From CAZPBC01 sp964584775 (lineage in GTDB: Bacteria; Chlamydiota; Chlamydiia; Chlamydiales; SLFE01), in contig CAZPBC010000034.1 of the NCBI GenBank assembly GCA_964584775.1, positions 1-21,606 of the forward strand: a DNA stretch of 21,606 nucleotides. Direction: 5' to 3'. The translations under genes and the position numbers were made by a program. How positions within the stretch are numbered: the stretch's first letter is position 1; every line of letters begins with the position of its first letter. Below, in pieces: positions 1 to 7,463 of the stretch. Under the pieces are notes generated by a model. That model had not been told where the DNA came from, made no database searches, and was given only the letters and a program-made list of their open reading frames with translations.

Positions 1-758
1 GCAATGACTCTCTTTTTGGTATTACGTTTTAGATAAGCAGCCCACCAAGAAAATGTCGAGTTTGAAATCACTTGATGATGGCAATAGGACATCAAAAAGA
101 AATCGTCAAAATGCGAGTTCCCTTCAATAAAGTGGATGTCCAGTTCATCGGACTGGAGTGCGACTTTACACTGCTTAATCCGGTCGGAACAGACGATAAA
201 GCGTCCTTCAGGAAAAATTTGCATCGCTTTCTTAAAAAAATCCCAGCCTAGGAAAGGAAAGTAGCGATGGGTGGGATCGTCCCCTTCGTAGGTGCGGACG
301 TGAACAGCAACGGTGCAAGGGTGGTCGAGAAGATCCCGGTATCTTTCTTTCAATTCAAGTTCAAACTCAGGGTGTGGCGTGAAGAGTTCCCACAGTTCAT
401 CGCGGTAGTGATCAAAGTAGCGCGCAGATTGGAAATAGCCGTGGAGCTGCATGTTCGGTGAGTAGGGAATGGGTTTATAGCTTGAGCGGGGCTCTTTGTA
501 GTGACTCTTGACCCTTCGACCTCCCACCTTCGTCTCCACACGGAAAAGAATCCTCTCATAATTTTCCCGGATAGACCAATAGGGGCTGTCGGTGAGATCA
601 GGGACCACCAGATCAGCGTCATTATCACGAGAAAGCGCATAAGCGGTAGAGATCTGAAAGAGCTGATTTCCCAGTTGTCCCATCAGTTGCGTTGAGACAA
701 AAGGCCTTTCTGCAAAAAGAAGCATCGGAGTGAAACATATCCATAGAAAGTATCTCAC
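1..758 (-). CDS. Secreted GT11 (alpha-1,2-fucosyltransferase-like) protein, 3' end outside window
   Basis: Translating the minus strand from GTG at 758 gives an open frame of 252 complete codons that leaves the window at position 1, so the C-terminus is missing. The start overlaps the photolyase stop as GTGA and is preceded by GAGGAG 6 nt upstream, which supports GTG. Residues 1-17 (MRYFLWICFTPMLLFAE) look like a signal peptide. The mature part opens with GQLGNQLFQISTAYALS (about 27-43), the N-terminal signature of glycosyltransferase family 11. HVRTYEGDD (153-161) is the GT11 HxR-type donor-binding motif, and SNSTFSWWAAYL (232-243) is the conserved C-terminal GT11 segment. Family members transfer fucose from GDP-fucose to a galactose-type acceptor; the substrate here is unknown. 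A signal peptide on a GT11 enzyme is unusual, since bacterial members normally act in the cytoplasm. The fold assignment is fairly secure, the activity is not. Confidence 0.8.
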   Translation of the reverse strand, partial: MRYFLWICFTPMLLFAERPFVSTQLMGQLGNQLFQISTAYALSRDNDADLVVPDLTDSPYWSIRENYERILFRVETKVGGRRVKSHYKEPRSSYKPIPYSPNMQLHGYFQSARYFDHYRDELWELFTPHPEFELELKERYRDLLDHPCTVAVHVRTYEGDDPTHRYFPFLGWDFFKKAMQIFPEGRFIVCSDRIKQCKVALQSDELDIHFIEGNSHFDDFFLMSYCHHQVISNSTFSWWAAYLKRNTKKRVI

Positions 759-2146
759 GACTCTCCTCGAATCATTTTGTAAGCTTCAAGTGCAGTCACT
801 CGTTCATTTGCGTGATCCACGATCGGCGGAGGGTAACCATTCGCAAACAGATCCGGTTCGTGAACGATCTCTTTGGGAACCTCTCTCAATTCAGGAACCC
901 AGCGGCGGATGTACTCCCCCTCTGGATCAAACTTTTTACCTTGGCTAGTAGGGTTAAAGACCCGAAAGAAGGGCGCGGCATCCGCACCAGATCCAGCAAC
1001 CCACTGCCATCCCATCGTATTATTTGCTAAGTCCGCATCGACAAGGGTATCCCAGAACCAACGCGCCCCCTCCAGCCAGTGGATTTTCAAATCTTTCACT
1101 AAAAAGGACCCAACCACCATGCGGACACGGTTGTGCATCCAGCCGGTTTCCCAGAGCTCACGCATGCCTGCATCCACTAGGGGATAACCTGTTCTACCAC
1201 GCTGCCACGCTTCGAGCTTCACGGAATCTTCGCGCCAAGGAAACTGATTAAACTCCTCCTTTAAAGGCTCCCTAGTCATCTTAGGAAAATAAAAGAGCAG
1301 ATGGTGAGCGAACTCTCTCCATCCTAACTCCCTCAAGTAACACTCTTTTTCCTTTTCAGGGGCATCGCTTTCACTGACAGCTTTCCATAGAGTCTGAGGT
1401 GAGATCTCCCCAAAATGGAGATAGGGCGAAATACGTGAAGTTCCCTCTTGATCAGCGGGGATATTTCTCGTCTTGCTGTAGCGAAGGAGGCCTTTATTTA
1501 AAAAAAGTTGCAGTTGCTTCTTCGCCCCCTCTTCACCAGGGGTCCAGTGGTCAAATAATTTCTTTTCCCAATGGACGGACTGAGGAAGGAGGTCTAACTC
1601 TTCTATCTTGAGGCTCGGGAGCTTATGTGCTCCCTGAAGCTGTTTTTTTGGAGGTGGAAGCGGCGTGCGCGGGGCCTCACGCTGCAGTGCCGCCTTCCAG
1701 TAAGGGGTAAAAACTTGATAGGGAGAGCCATCGTTTTTTAGAACAGCTTCTGGCTCAAAAAGAAGGTTTGGAGAGCAGACGTTGACTCGAATACCCGCTC
1801 TTTTGAGCGTTCTCTCGATCGCCTCATCTTCTCTGATAGACTCAGGCTCCAGACGTCGGTTCCAATAGACCGCATCCGCTTGGGATTCCTTGAGAAGCTG
1901 CAACAACTCTTCACCCGGCTCCCCTCGGCGCAGGATCAGATCGAGACCCAGCTCTTTCAAGGATTTTTTAAAACTGGTGAGAGAGTGGAATAACCAGGCC
2001 TGTGAGGCACCCCCTGCTAACCATTCCTGTTGTGAAGAAGGTAGCAAGTAGCAGCCTAGCACTTCATCGGCATCTCGAACCGCTTCAACCAGTGCCGGTT
2101 GATCAGAGATTCTTAAGTCGTTTCGAAACCAAATTAGGGCTCGCAT
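755..2146 (-). CDS. phrB: Deoxyribodipyrimidine photolyase (class I CPD photolyase/cryptochrome family)
   Basis: 463 aa, normal length for class I photolyases. These use reduced FAD and blue light to split UV-induced cyclobutane pyrimidine dimers. The N-terminus MRALIWFRNDLRISDQPAL is the typical start of the Rossmann-like antenna domain. The C-terminal helical FAD domain carries TGYPLVDAGMREL, GWMHNRVRM, then WFWDTLVDADLANNTMGWQW and AGSGADAAPFFRVFNP, the FAD- and lesion-binding core of the family, all intact. The gene diverges from gatC across a 67-nt region, and its last codons overlap the start of the GT11-like gene, so the two are probably co-transcribed and translationally coupled. Class I photolyase is well supported; dimer specificity rather than a cryptochrome role is inferred from overall similarity. 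Confidence 0.95.
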   Translation of the reverse strand: MRALIWFRNDLRISDQPALVEAVRDADEVLGCYLLPSSQQEWLAGGASQAWLFHSLTSFKKSLKELGLDLILRRGEPGEELLQLLKESQADAVYWNRRLEPESIREDEAIERTLKRAGIRVNVCSPNLLFEPEAVLKNDGSPYQVFTPYWKAALQREAPRTPLPPPKKQLQGAHKLPSLKIEELDLLPQSVHWEKKLFDHWTPGEEGAKKQLQLFLNKGLLRYSKTRNIPADQEGTSRISPYLHFGEISPQTLWKAVSESDAPEKEKECYLRELGWREFAHHLLFYFPKMTREPLKEEFNQFPWREDSVKLEAWQRGRTGYPLVDAGMRELWETGWMHNRVRMVVGSFLVKDLKIHWLEGARWFWDTLVDADLANNTMGWQWVAGSGADAAPFFRVFNPTSQGKKFDPEGEYIRRWVPELREVPKEIVHEPDLFANGYPPPIVDHANERVTALEAYKMIRGES

Positions 2147-2151
2147 CTCAA

Positions 2152-2180
2152 TTGAACATTATTAATAGAGAGCTTATACT
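2152..2180 (+). promoter_or_regulatory. Promoter of gatCAB
   Basis: A -35 element TTGAAC (2152-2157), a 17-nt spacer and a -10 element TATACT (2175-2180) lie 34 nt before the gatC ATG. The -10 matches 5 of 6 consensus positions and the spacing is ideal for the sigma-70/sigma-66 class. A 6-bp inverted repeat, ATAGAG and CTCTAT with an 8-nt spacer (2165-2184), overlaps the -10. The same AT-rich 67-nt region must also contain the divergent promoter for the photolyase gene, which I could not pin down. Confidence 0.6.
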
Positions 2181-2213
2181 CTATAAAATTTAGAAGCTTA
2201 AGGCGAGAAAAAT

Positions 2214-2513
2214 ATGAGTGATCTATCGAAAGAGAGTATAGAATCGTTAAGCAAGCTTTCACGCATTGCTCTAACCGATGAGGAAAAGCAGGCGCTCTTT
2301 GCCGATTTAGAAAAAATCCTCACTTATATCGAGATGCTCGATGAGGTGGATACAGAGGGAGCACGCCCTTGCAACTCTGTTCTGGCAGAGCTTCAGAGTG
2401 TCTTTCGTGAAGATCAGATAGAAAAGATCCTTCCTCGTGAGGACTTTCTAAATAATGCCCCTGAGCAGATCGGAGGGCTCATCCGCGTTCCAACCGTTAT
2501 CAAAAAGAATTAA
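2214..2513 (+). CDS. gatC: Asp/Glu-tRNA amidotransferase subunit C
   Basis: 99 aa, typical GatC length. GatC is the small belt subunit that holds GatA and GatB together in the GatCAB complex, which converts mischarged Glu-tRNA(Gln) and/or Asp-tRNA(Asn) to the amide form. The sequence shows the family hallmarks: SLSKLSRIALTDEEKQAL near the N-terminus, LEKILTYIEMLDEVDTEG in the middle, and REDQIEKILPREDFLNNAP towards the C-terminus. A moderate ribosome site (AAGGCGAG) precedes the ATG. It is the first gene of the operon, 4 nt upstream of gatA. Identification rests on both sequence and gene order. Confidence 0.95.
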   Translation: MSDLSKESIESLSKLSRIALTDEEKQALFADLEKILTYIEMLDEVDTEGARPCNSVLAELQSVFREDQIEKILPREDFLNNAPEQIGGLIRVPTVIKKN

Positions 2514-2517
2514 ATTT

Positions 2518-3978
2518 ATGGACATCCATCTTCTACCCGCTGTTGAAATCCGAAGACGTTTCGTGGAGGGAGAGCTCTCCGCAGAAGAGATCACCCAAGC
2601 CTTTCTTCACCGGATCGACGAGTATGACAAAGAGATCCAGTCGCTTGTCACTGTTTTTCACGAGCGTGCCCTCGAAAAAGCTCGTGCCCTTGACCAGAAA
2701 AAGGCAAACGGAGAACCCCTCGGTCGTCTTGCTGCGATTCCTGTGATTGTCAAAGACAACATCCATGTCCGTGGTGAGACCACCACCTGCTCATCGAAAT
2801 TCCTGACCAACTACACGGCGCCTTTCGACGCCACTGTGACTCAACTCATTGAGAAAGAGGATGGTATCCTTCTAGGAAAGGCAAACCTAGACGAGTTTGC
2901 TATGGGAGGAACCACAGAAAACTCTGCTCTCTTTCCCACGAAAAACCCTTGGGATACGAGCCGCTCACCAGGGGGTTCTTCTGGAGGCTCTGCCGCGAGC
3001 GTTGCAGCCCGTTTTGCCCCCCTCTCTCTCGGCTCAGACACCGGAGGCTCCGTTCGCCTTCCTGCCTCCTACTGCGGGCTTGTGGGCTTCAAACCAACAT
3101 ATGGTCGCGTCTCTCGCTATGGCCTTGTTGCCTTCGGCTCCTCTCTTGACCAGATCGGCCCCCTTGCAACCAATGTCAAGGATGCAGCTCTACTCATGGA
3201 GGTGATTGGAAAACACTGCGAATACGACTCCACCTCTCTCCCGACTCCCTCTGAAGAGTACCTCGACCAGCTAGAATCGCGCAGTGACCTGAAAGGGCTG
3301 AAGGTCGGAATCCCAAGGAGTCTCTTAAAAGATCTCTCTGGTGAACCCAAAAGGCTCTTCGAGGAAAGCGTTCAAACTCTCGAAAAACTCGGAGCGACGA
3401 CGACAGAAGTCGACCTCGATCTGATGCGCTATTCGATCGCCATGTACTATATTCTCGCAACGGCCGAAGCTTCCACCAACCTCGCCCGCTTTGATGGTGT
3501 CCGTTACGGACAGCGCTCTAAAGAAGCCCAAACACTCGATGAGGTCTATACCCTCTCCAAAGAAGAGGGATATGGGGATGAGGTGAAGCGCCGCATTCTC
3601 CTGGGAACCTACGTCCTCTCAGCCGGCTACCAAGACGCCTACTATAAAAAAGCACAGAAAGTCCGCACCCGGCTGATAGAACAGTTTAAGAAGGCCTTTG
3701 AAGCAGCTGACATCCTTGCTCTGCCTGTCGTTGCCAATGTCGCTCCAAAGCTCGATTCCTATGGAGATCCTCTCAGCATGTACTTACAAGACCTTTTCAC
3801 GACTGCAGCAAACCTAGCAGGCGTGCCTGCTATCTCACTACCTGCTGGGCTCACCGATGAAAAGTTGCCTTTTGGCCTCCAACTAATCGGCCCTCAAAAA
3901 GCGGACCGCTTTGTCTTCGAAGTCGCTTACCAATTTGAAAAAGAGTGCTCTTTGAAAGAGTGCCCCAAAATTGCTTAA
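2518..3978 (+). CDS. gatA: Asp/Glu-tRNA amidotransferase subunit A (amidase)
   Basis: 486 aa from the ATG at 2518. The frame is open further upstream, but that stretch overlaps gatC in another frame, and the chosen start (MDIHLLPAVEIRRRF) fits the usual GatA length and N-terminus. GatA hydrolyses glutamine and passes ammonia to GatB. The amidase-signature Ser-cisSer-Lys triad is visible: Lys79 in IPVIVKDN, Ser154 in SPGGSSGGSAA, and Ser178 in GSDTGGSVRLPAS, the same numbering I recall for S. aureus GatA. It starts 4 nt after gatC with no clear ribosome site of its own, suggesting translational coupling. Confidence 0.96.
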   Translation: MDIHLLPAVEIRRRFVEGELSAEEITQAFLHRIDEYDKEIQSLVTVFHERALEKARALDQKKANGEPLGRLAAIPVIVKDNIHVRGETTTCSSKFLTNYTAPFDATVTQLIEKEDGILLGKANLDEFAMGGTTENSALFPTKNPWDTSRSPGGSSGGSAASVAARFAPLSLGSDTGGSVRLPASYCGLVGFKPTYGRVSRYGLVAFGSSLDQIGPLATNVKDAALLMEVIGKHCEYDSTSLPTPSEEYLDQLESRSDLKGLKVGIPRSLLKDLSGEPKRLFEESVQTLEKLGATTTEVDLDLMRYSIAMYYILATAEASTNLARFDGVRYGQRSKEAQTLDEVYTLSKEEGYGDEVKRRILLGTYVLSAGYQDAYYKKAQKVRTRLIEQFKKAFEAADILALPVVANVAPKLDSYGDPLSMYLQDLFTTAANLAGVPAISLPAGLTDEKLPFGLQLIGPQKADRFVFEVAYQFEKECSLKECPKIA

Positions 3979-3989
3979 AGGAACCTAAG

Positions 3990-5438
3990 ATGGATTGGGA
4001 AATTGTTATCGGGCTCGAGATCCACGCCGAGCTCAACACCAAGTCAAAACTTTTCAGCCGCGCACCCAATCGCTTTGGGGATGAGCCCAACACCAACATC
4101 AGCGAAGTCTGCACTGGGCAACCCGGCGCCCTCCCCGTCTTGAACAAAGAGGCTGTTCGAAAAGCGGTACAGCTCGGCTGTGCTTTAAACGCAGAGGTCG
4201 CTCTTTGGAGCAAATTCGATCGAAAATCCTATTTTTATCCAGATAGCCCCCGCAACTTCCAAATCACCCAGTTTGATGAGCCGATCATTCTCGGAGGCCA
4301 TGTCATCGCTGAAGTCAAGGGAGAAGAGAAGCAGTTCGATATCGACCGTGTCCATCTAGAAGACGATGCTGGAACACTGAAGCACTTTTCGGGATTTGCA
4401 GGTGTCGACTACAACCGAGCCGGTGTTCCCCTTGTGGAGATCGTCTCTAAACCCTGCATCCACAGTGCTGAAGAGGCCGTGGCATACGCGATGATGGTCC
4501 GCGCCATTCTCCAGTACATTGATGCCTCTGACTGCAACATGGAAGAGGGGTCACTTCGTTTCGATGTCAACATTTCTATCCGGAAAAAGGGAGAAGAGGG
4601 ACTCCGTAACAAAACTGAGCTGAAAAACCTCAACTCTTTTAGCGCGATGCAGCTCGCCATCGAATCAGAGGTGAAGCGCCAAATTAAAGAGTACGAGAAG
4701 CATCCCGATAAAGATCCGAAAGAGGTGATCGGCCAATCGACCTACCGATGGGACCCTGAAGCGATGATGACCGTCCTGATGCGTGAGAAAGAGACTGCAG
4801 ACGACTACCGTTACTTCCCTGAGCCCGACCTTCCTCCTGTTGTCCTCTCCAAAGAGTTTGTCGAAGAGGTCCGCTCCACTCTTCCGGAGCTCCCCCTACA
4901 AAGAGAACGGCGCTATATCCAATCTCTTGAACTGGCACATGACCTCGCCTTCATCCTTGTCAGTGACAAAAAACTCTCTGATTACTTCGAAGAAGCCCTC
5001 AAAGAGTGTAAGAACGCGCGCAACCTCTGCAACTGGATCGTGGTCGAGTTTGCTGGACGCCTAAAGGAGAGTGGCAAGAGCCTGGTCGATACCGACATCA
5101 ATCCTCAGCAGGTCGGCACCCTTGTCCGCCTCATCGAGGAGGGAAAAATCACTGGAAAAATCGCAAAAAGCGTTGCGGATGAAATGCTCCTGAATCCGGA
5201 AAAAGGGCCTGAAAAAATCATCGCTGAGAACCCCGACTTCCAGCCACTTAGCGACGAAGGGGCCGTCGAAGACCTTGTTAGTCAGGTGATTATGGAGCAG
5301 CCTCAGTCGGTGGAAGACTTCCAAAACGGAAAGGAGCGCGCCTTCGGATTCCTCGTCGGTCAAGTCATGAAACTCTGCAAAGGTAAGGCTGACCCACAAA
5401 TTGTCAATAAAATCCTTAGGAAAAAAATCACTAAATAG
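3990..5438 (+). CDS. gatB: Asp/Glu-tRNA amidotransferase subunit B
   Basis: 482 aa from the ATG at 3990, which has AAAGGA about 8 nt upstream. An in-frame ATG at 3945 lies inside gatA and would add a non-family extension. GatB binds mischarged tRNA and phosphorylates then amidates the Glu/Asp moiety. The family start WEIVIGLEIHAEL, the segment KSYFYPDSPRNFQITQ, HLEDDAGTLKH and DVNISIRKKGEEGLRNKTELKNLNSF (in parts) are all present. The C-terminal ~150 residues form the helical plus YqeY-like tail that reads the tRNA elbow. It is 11 nt after gatA and completes the operon; no terminator directly follows, so transcription may continue into the 72-aa gene. Confidence 0.96.
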   Translation: MDWEIVIGLEIHAELNTKSKLFSRAPNRFGDEPNTNISEVCTGQPGALPVLNKEAVRKAVQLGCALNAEVALWSKFDRKSYFYPDSPRNFQITQFDEPIILGGHVIAEVKGEEKQFDIDRVHLEDDAGTLKHFSGFAGVDYNRAGVPLVEIVSKPCIHSAEEAVAYAMMVRAILQYIDASDCNMEEGSLRFDVNISIRKKGEEGLRNKTELKNLNSFSAMQLAIESEVKRQIKEYEKHPDKDPKEVIGQSTYRWDPEAMMTVLMREKETADDYRYFPEPDLPPVVLSKEFVEEVRSTLPELPLQRERRYIQSLELAHDLAFILVSDKKLSDYFEEALKECKNARNLCNWIVVEFAGRLKESGKSLVDTDINPQQVGTLVRLIEEGKITGKIAKSVADEMLLNPEKGPEKIIAENPDFQPLSDEGAVEDLVSQVIMEQPQSVEDFQNGKERAFGFLVGQVMKLCKGKADPQIVNKILRKKITK

Positions 5439-5517
5439 GCATCATCTCATAAAAGTTTTTTACCGAAACTCGTCCTCAAGACAAAAACAGGACATTACAC
5501 CCCACAGGGAGGTAGGT

Positions 5518-5736
5518 ATGAAAAGGAAAACTGAGAGATCTAACACTAAAAATTTCTTTTCTAGAATGCTATCCAGGAGCCAGAAAAAGCGCGATCTGGG
5601 AGCCGAATCTTATATTCCAGCCCTGATGACGGAAGAGCTCATCTCTAAAGCCTGCTGGGAAAGCCTACTTGATATCGATTTTGAGACCTTCCTGGAGGTC
5701 AACGACAACTCTGTTCAAGCTTCAACAGAGTCATAA
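5518..5736 (+). CDS. Small protein of unknown function, 72 aa
   Basis: I do not recognise this protein. The start at 5518 is chosen because a strong ribosome site, GGGAGGT, lies 4 nt upstream; the frame is open further upstream but without such a signal. The N-terminal third is very basic and Ser/Arg/Lys rich (MKRKTERSNTKNFF, then SRSQKKRD at about residues 19-26). The C-terminal half is acidic (DIDFETFLEVND). No signal peptide or membrane segment is seen. It lies 79 nt after gatB and 11 nt before a strong terminator, so it is either the last cistron of the gat operon or has a promoter in the short gap. The good ribosome site and terminator make a real gene likely. Confidence 0.65.
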   Translation: MKRKTERSNTKNFFSRMLSRSQKKRDLGAESYIPALMTEELISKACWESLLDIDFETFLEVNDNSVQASTES

Positions 5737-5747
5737 AACTTTTTCAA

Positions 5748-5805
5748 GGAGGCGCTAATAGATTCTGTTTTTTCAATAAACAGGATCCATTAGCGCCTCC
5801 TTTTT
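5748..5805 (+). terminator. Strong intrinsic terminator after the gat operon
   Basis: GGAGGCGCTAAT (5748-5759) pairs perfectly with ATTAGCGCCTCC (5789-5800). The stem continues inward through CTGTTT/AAACAG, giving about 23 pairs with one mismatch and one G-T wobble, around a loop of about 7 nt, followed by TTTTTCTTCT. It ends transcription from the gatCAB/72-aa unit before the separately promoted gene at 5951. Confidence 0.93.
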
Positions 5806-5892
5806 CTTCTCTAATCATCAAATTTTTTTAATCTATTTCTTTCATAAAATATCCAAACTGAGCCTCTCCCCTAAATAACAATACACCTTCAC

Positions 5893-5921
5893 TTGATACT
5901 AACTAACTAAATTGATACAAT
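5893..5921 (+). promoter_or_regulatory. Promoter of the Inc-like gene
   Basis: TTGATA (5893-5898), a 17-nt spacer and TACAAT (5916-5921), each 5 of 6 to consensus, lie 29 nt before the ATG at 5951. This is the best-matching promoter in the window and gives a short leader with a full AAGGAGGT ribosome site. Confidence 0.7.
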
Positions 5922-5950
5922 TGTTTCTTTATCCTTAATAAGGAGGTAAT

Positions 5951-6562
5951 ATGACATCTATAAGAGACGCAGTTGGAAGCTCTATGCGTGCTGCAGCAGG
6001 ATTTCTCTACGAAAACGCTGTTCCTCATATCAATCTGGATGAAGACAAGAAAGTAAAAACAGAACAAAAAGTGTGGGAAGTCTTCAAGACTGTCGTCGCG
6101 ACAATCGGACTCGCGCTCTCTTTCGTCGTTTTCCCTGAGCTCACCGTCATCGGATTCTGTGCAGGGATCTTCTTCTCGGACCCCATCCGCGAGCTAGCGA
6201 GCCGTATTGCAGGAATCTGGGAAAAAGTTAACTTCCCCTTGAAGGCGATCGGCTTCATTGGAGCGGGTCTTCAGTGGCCGATCCTCATCTTAGCTGTACC
6301 GTACCTCCTGGGAAGCTATATCTCTTGGCAAGTGTTTGACCGAAACGCCAGTGATCCCCTCAACACCACCTACTTGAAAAACATCCGACACGCTAAAGCG
6401 ATCGAACACGCTGGATTTGGGTCAGTGAGGGCTGAGCGTTCGGGTGCAGCAACACCACTACCGACAGGACGCCCTAGAAGCAGAAGCCACACGATTCCCT
6501 TTACCCTCTCTGATGAATTCGGTGAGGACACGAGAGGAATTGACACGAGAGGAATTGATTAG
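5951..6562 (+). CDS. Inc-like membrane protein with two hydrophobic hairpins, unknown function
   Basis: 203 aa, not recognised as a named family. Two hydrophobic stretches stand out: about residues 44-75 (two lobes split by a PE turn, in ALSFVVFPELTVIGF) and 94-126 (FPLKAIGFIGAGLQ, then ILILAVPYLLGSY). Each could form a bilobed hairpin, the hallmark of chlamydial inclusion-membrane proteins, which are type III secreted into the vacuole membrane. The tail is hydrophilic, Arg/Ser rich (RPRSRSH), and ends in a duplicated DTRGI pentapeptide encoded by a 15-nt tandem repeat. There is no cleavable signal peptide. A near-consensus promoter and an ideal ribosome site suggest strong expression of a single-gene unit. 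The Inc role is inference from topology only; an ordinary inner-membrane protein is the alternative. Confidence 0.8.
   Translation: MTSIRDAVGSSMRAAAGFLYENAVPHINLDEDKKVKTEQKVWEVFKTVVATIGLALSFVVFPELTVIGFCAGIFFSDPIRELASRIAGIWEKVNFPLKAIGFIGAGLQWPILILAVPYLLGSYISWQVFDRNASDPLNTTYLKNIRHAKAIEHAGFGSVRAERSGAATPLPTGRPRSRSHTIPFTLSDEFGEDTRGIDTRGID
6527..6556 (+). repeat. 15-nt perfect tandem duplication at the 3' end of the Inc-like gene
   Basis: GACACGAGAGGAATT occurs twice head to tail (6527-6541 and 6542-6556), keeping frame and giving DTRGI twice before the terminal Asp and stop. It looks like a recent slippage event. Confidence 0.95.
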
Positions 6563-6584
6563 AGTACCAAGGACTCAAGATAGT

Positions 6585-7463
6585 TCAGTACCGGGGGTGA
6601 AATTTCTCAAAAGCCGAAATCACCCCTTTTTTGCTGACGTGGGTGTATCGGTCTGTGGAGCTGATGGTTGCATGGCCGAGTAGCTCTTGGATGACGCGGA
6701 GGTCAGCTCCCCCATCTAAAAGATGCGTCGCAAAAGAGTGGCGTAGGGTGTGAGGAGAGACCTCCTTCTCAATCCCCGCCGCCTTTGCATACTTTTTGAT
6801 CATTTTCCATACGCCCTGACGATCGATCGCTTTACCGCGCTTTGTCACAAAAAGAGGTTCCTTGTCGGGCTTGAGGATCTCCCCACGGCCATGAAGAAGG
6901 TACTGGTCTACAGCACGGGAAGCTGGCTTGCCTAAAGGCACGACACGCTCCTTCCCCCCTTTACCAAAGACCCGAACGGCGTCATCTAACACTTCATGCA
7001 GTTTCAGCTGACAAAGCTCTGAGACGCGGAGCCCTCCTCCGTAAAGAAGCTCCAAAATCGCTCTGTCACGCAGGCCAAGGCTCGTTTCCAGATCAGGCTG
7101 CTCCAGCAACCTCTCCACCTCGCTTTCAGTGAGCACAGAGGGAAGACGTTTCCAGAGTTTCGGCGTGTCAACAAAAGAGGCGGGATTCTGTTTCAAAAGC
7201 TCTCGGATCACTAAAAACTGAAAAAAGACCTTCACGGAGATCAATAGACGAGCAAGAGTGCTCCCCTCTTTCCCCTTCTTTTCCTCCTGTTCCAAGAACG
7301 ACACAATCTGTTCTGATGTCACTTCAGGATAGCCCGCCACTTTTTTCTCTTCTAAAAATTGAATGAATTGGCTCAGATCTGTTTTGTAAGCGAGGAGAGT
7401 GTGATGAGAGAGTCCCTTTTCAGCTCTGAGGTAGAGGTCAAAGTCGTAGAACTCAAAAGGCAT
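6585..7463 (-). CDS. xerD: Tyrosine recombinase of the XerC/XerD family, probably XerD
   Basis: 292 aa, normal for Xer recombinases, which resolve chromosome dimers at dif with the FtsK translocase. The N-terminal SAM-like core-binding domain includes LYLRAEKGLSHHTLLAY. The catalytic domain has all six active-site residues: Arg146 (GLRVSEL), Lys168 (FGKGGKER), His238 and Arg241 (SPHTLRHSFATHLL), His264 (LLGHATIS) and nucleophile Tyr273 (DRYTHV). GADLRVIQELLGH and the FHPRY end resemble XerD slightly more than XerC, but I cannot separate the two safely. The start overlaps the yacG stop by 11 nt, so the genes are coupled. The last codons double as a terminator hairpin for the opposing gene. Confidence 0.93.
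   Translation of the reverse strand: MPFEFYDFDLYLRAEKGLSHHTLLAYKTDLSQFIQFLEEKKVAGYPEVTSEQIVSFLEQEEKKGKEGSTLARLLISVKVFFQFLVIRELLKQNPASFVDTPKLWKRLPSVLTESEVERLLEQPDLETSLGLRDRAILELLYGGGLRVSELCQLKLHEVLDDAVRVFGKGGKERVVPLGKPASRAVDQYLLHGRGEILKPDKEPLFVTKRGKAIDRQGVWKMIKKYAKAAGIEKEVSPHTLRHSFATHLLDGGADLRVIQELLGHATISSTDRYTHVSKKGVISAFEKFHPRY
6594..6632 (+). terminator. Intrinsic terminator for the Inc-like gene, embedded in xerD
   Basis: GGGGTGA (6594-6600) followed by TTTC pairs with GAAA...TCACCCC (ending 6626), with two unpaired A on the 5' side, and is followed by six T (6627-6632). It starts 31 nt after the stop of the plus-strand gene. The whole hairpin lies inside the last codons of the convergent recombinase gene, where the T run is the complement of its Lys-Lys-Gly codons. 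Confidence 0.65.

Noticed and set aside
350..640. A 96-codon minus-strand frame starting at ATG 640
   Set aside because: It overlaps the GT11-like gene in another frame and lacks family similarity; the GTG-started frame has clear conserved motifs.
2455..2517. Upstream extension of gatA to 2455
   Set aside because: It lies within gatC in another frame and is not family-like; the ATG at 2518 gives the usual length and N-terminus.
3945..3989. Upstream extension of gatB to 3945
   Set aside because: It overlaps the gatA end, while ATG 3990 has its own ribosome site and the family N-terminus.
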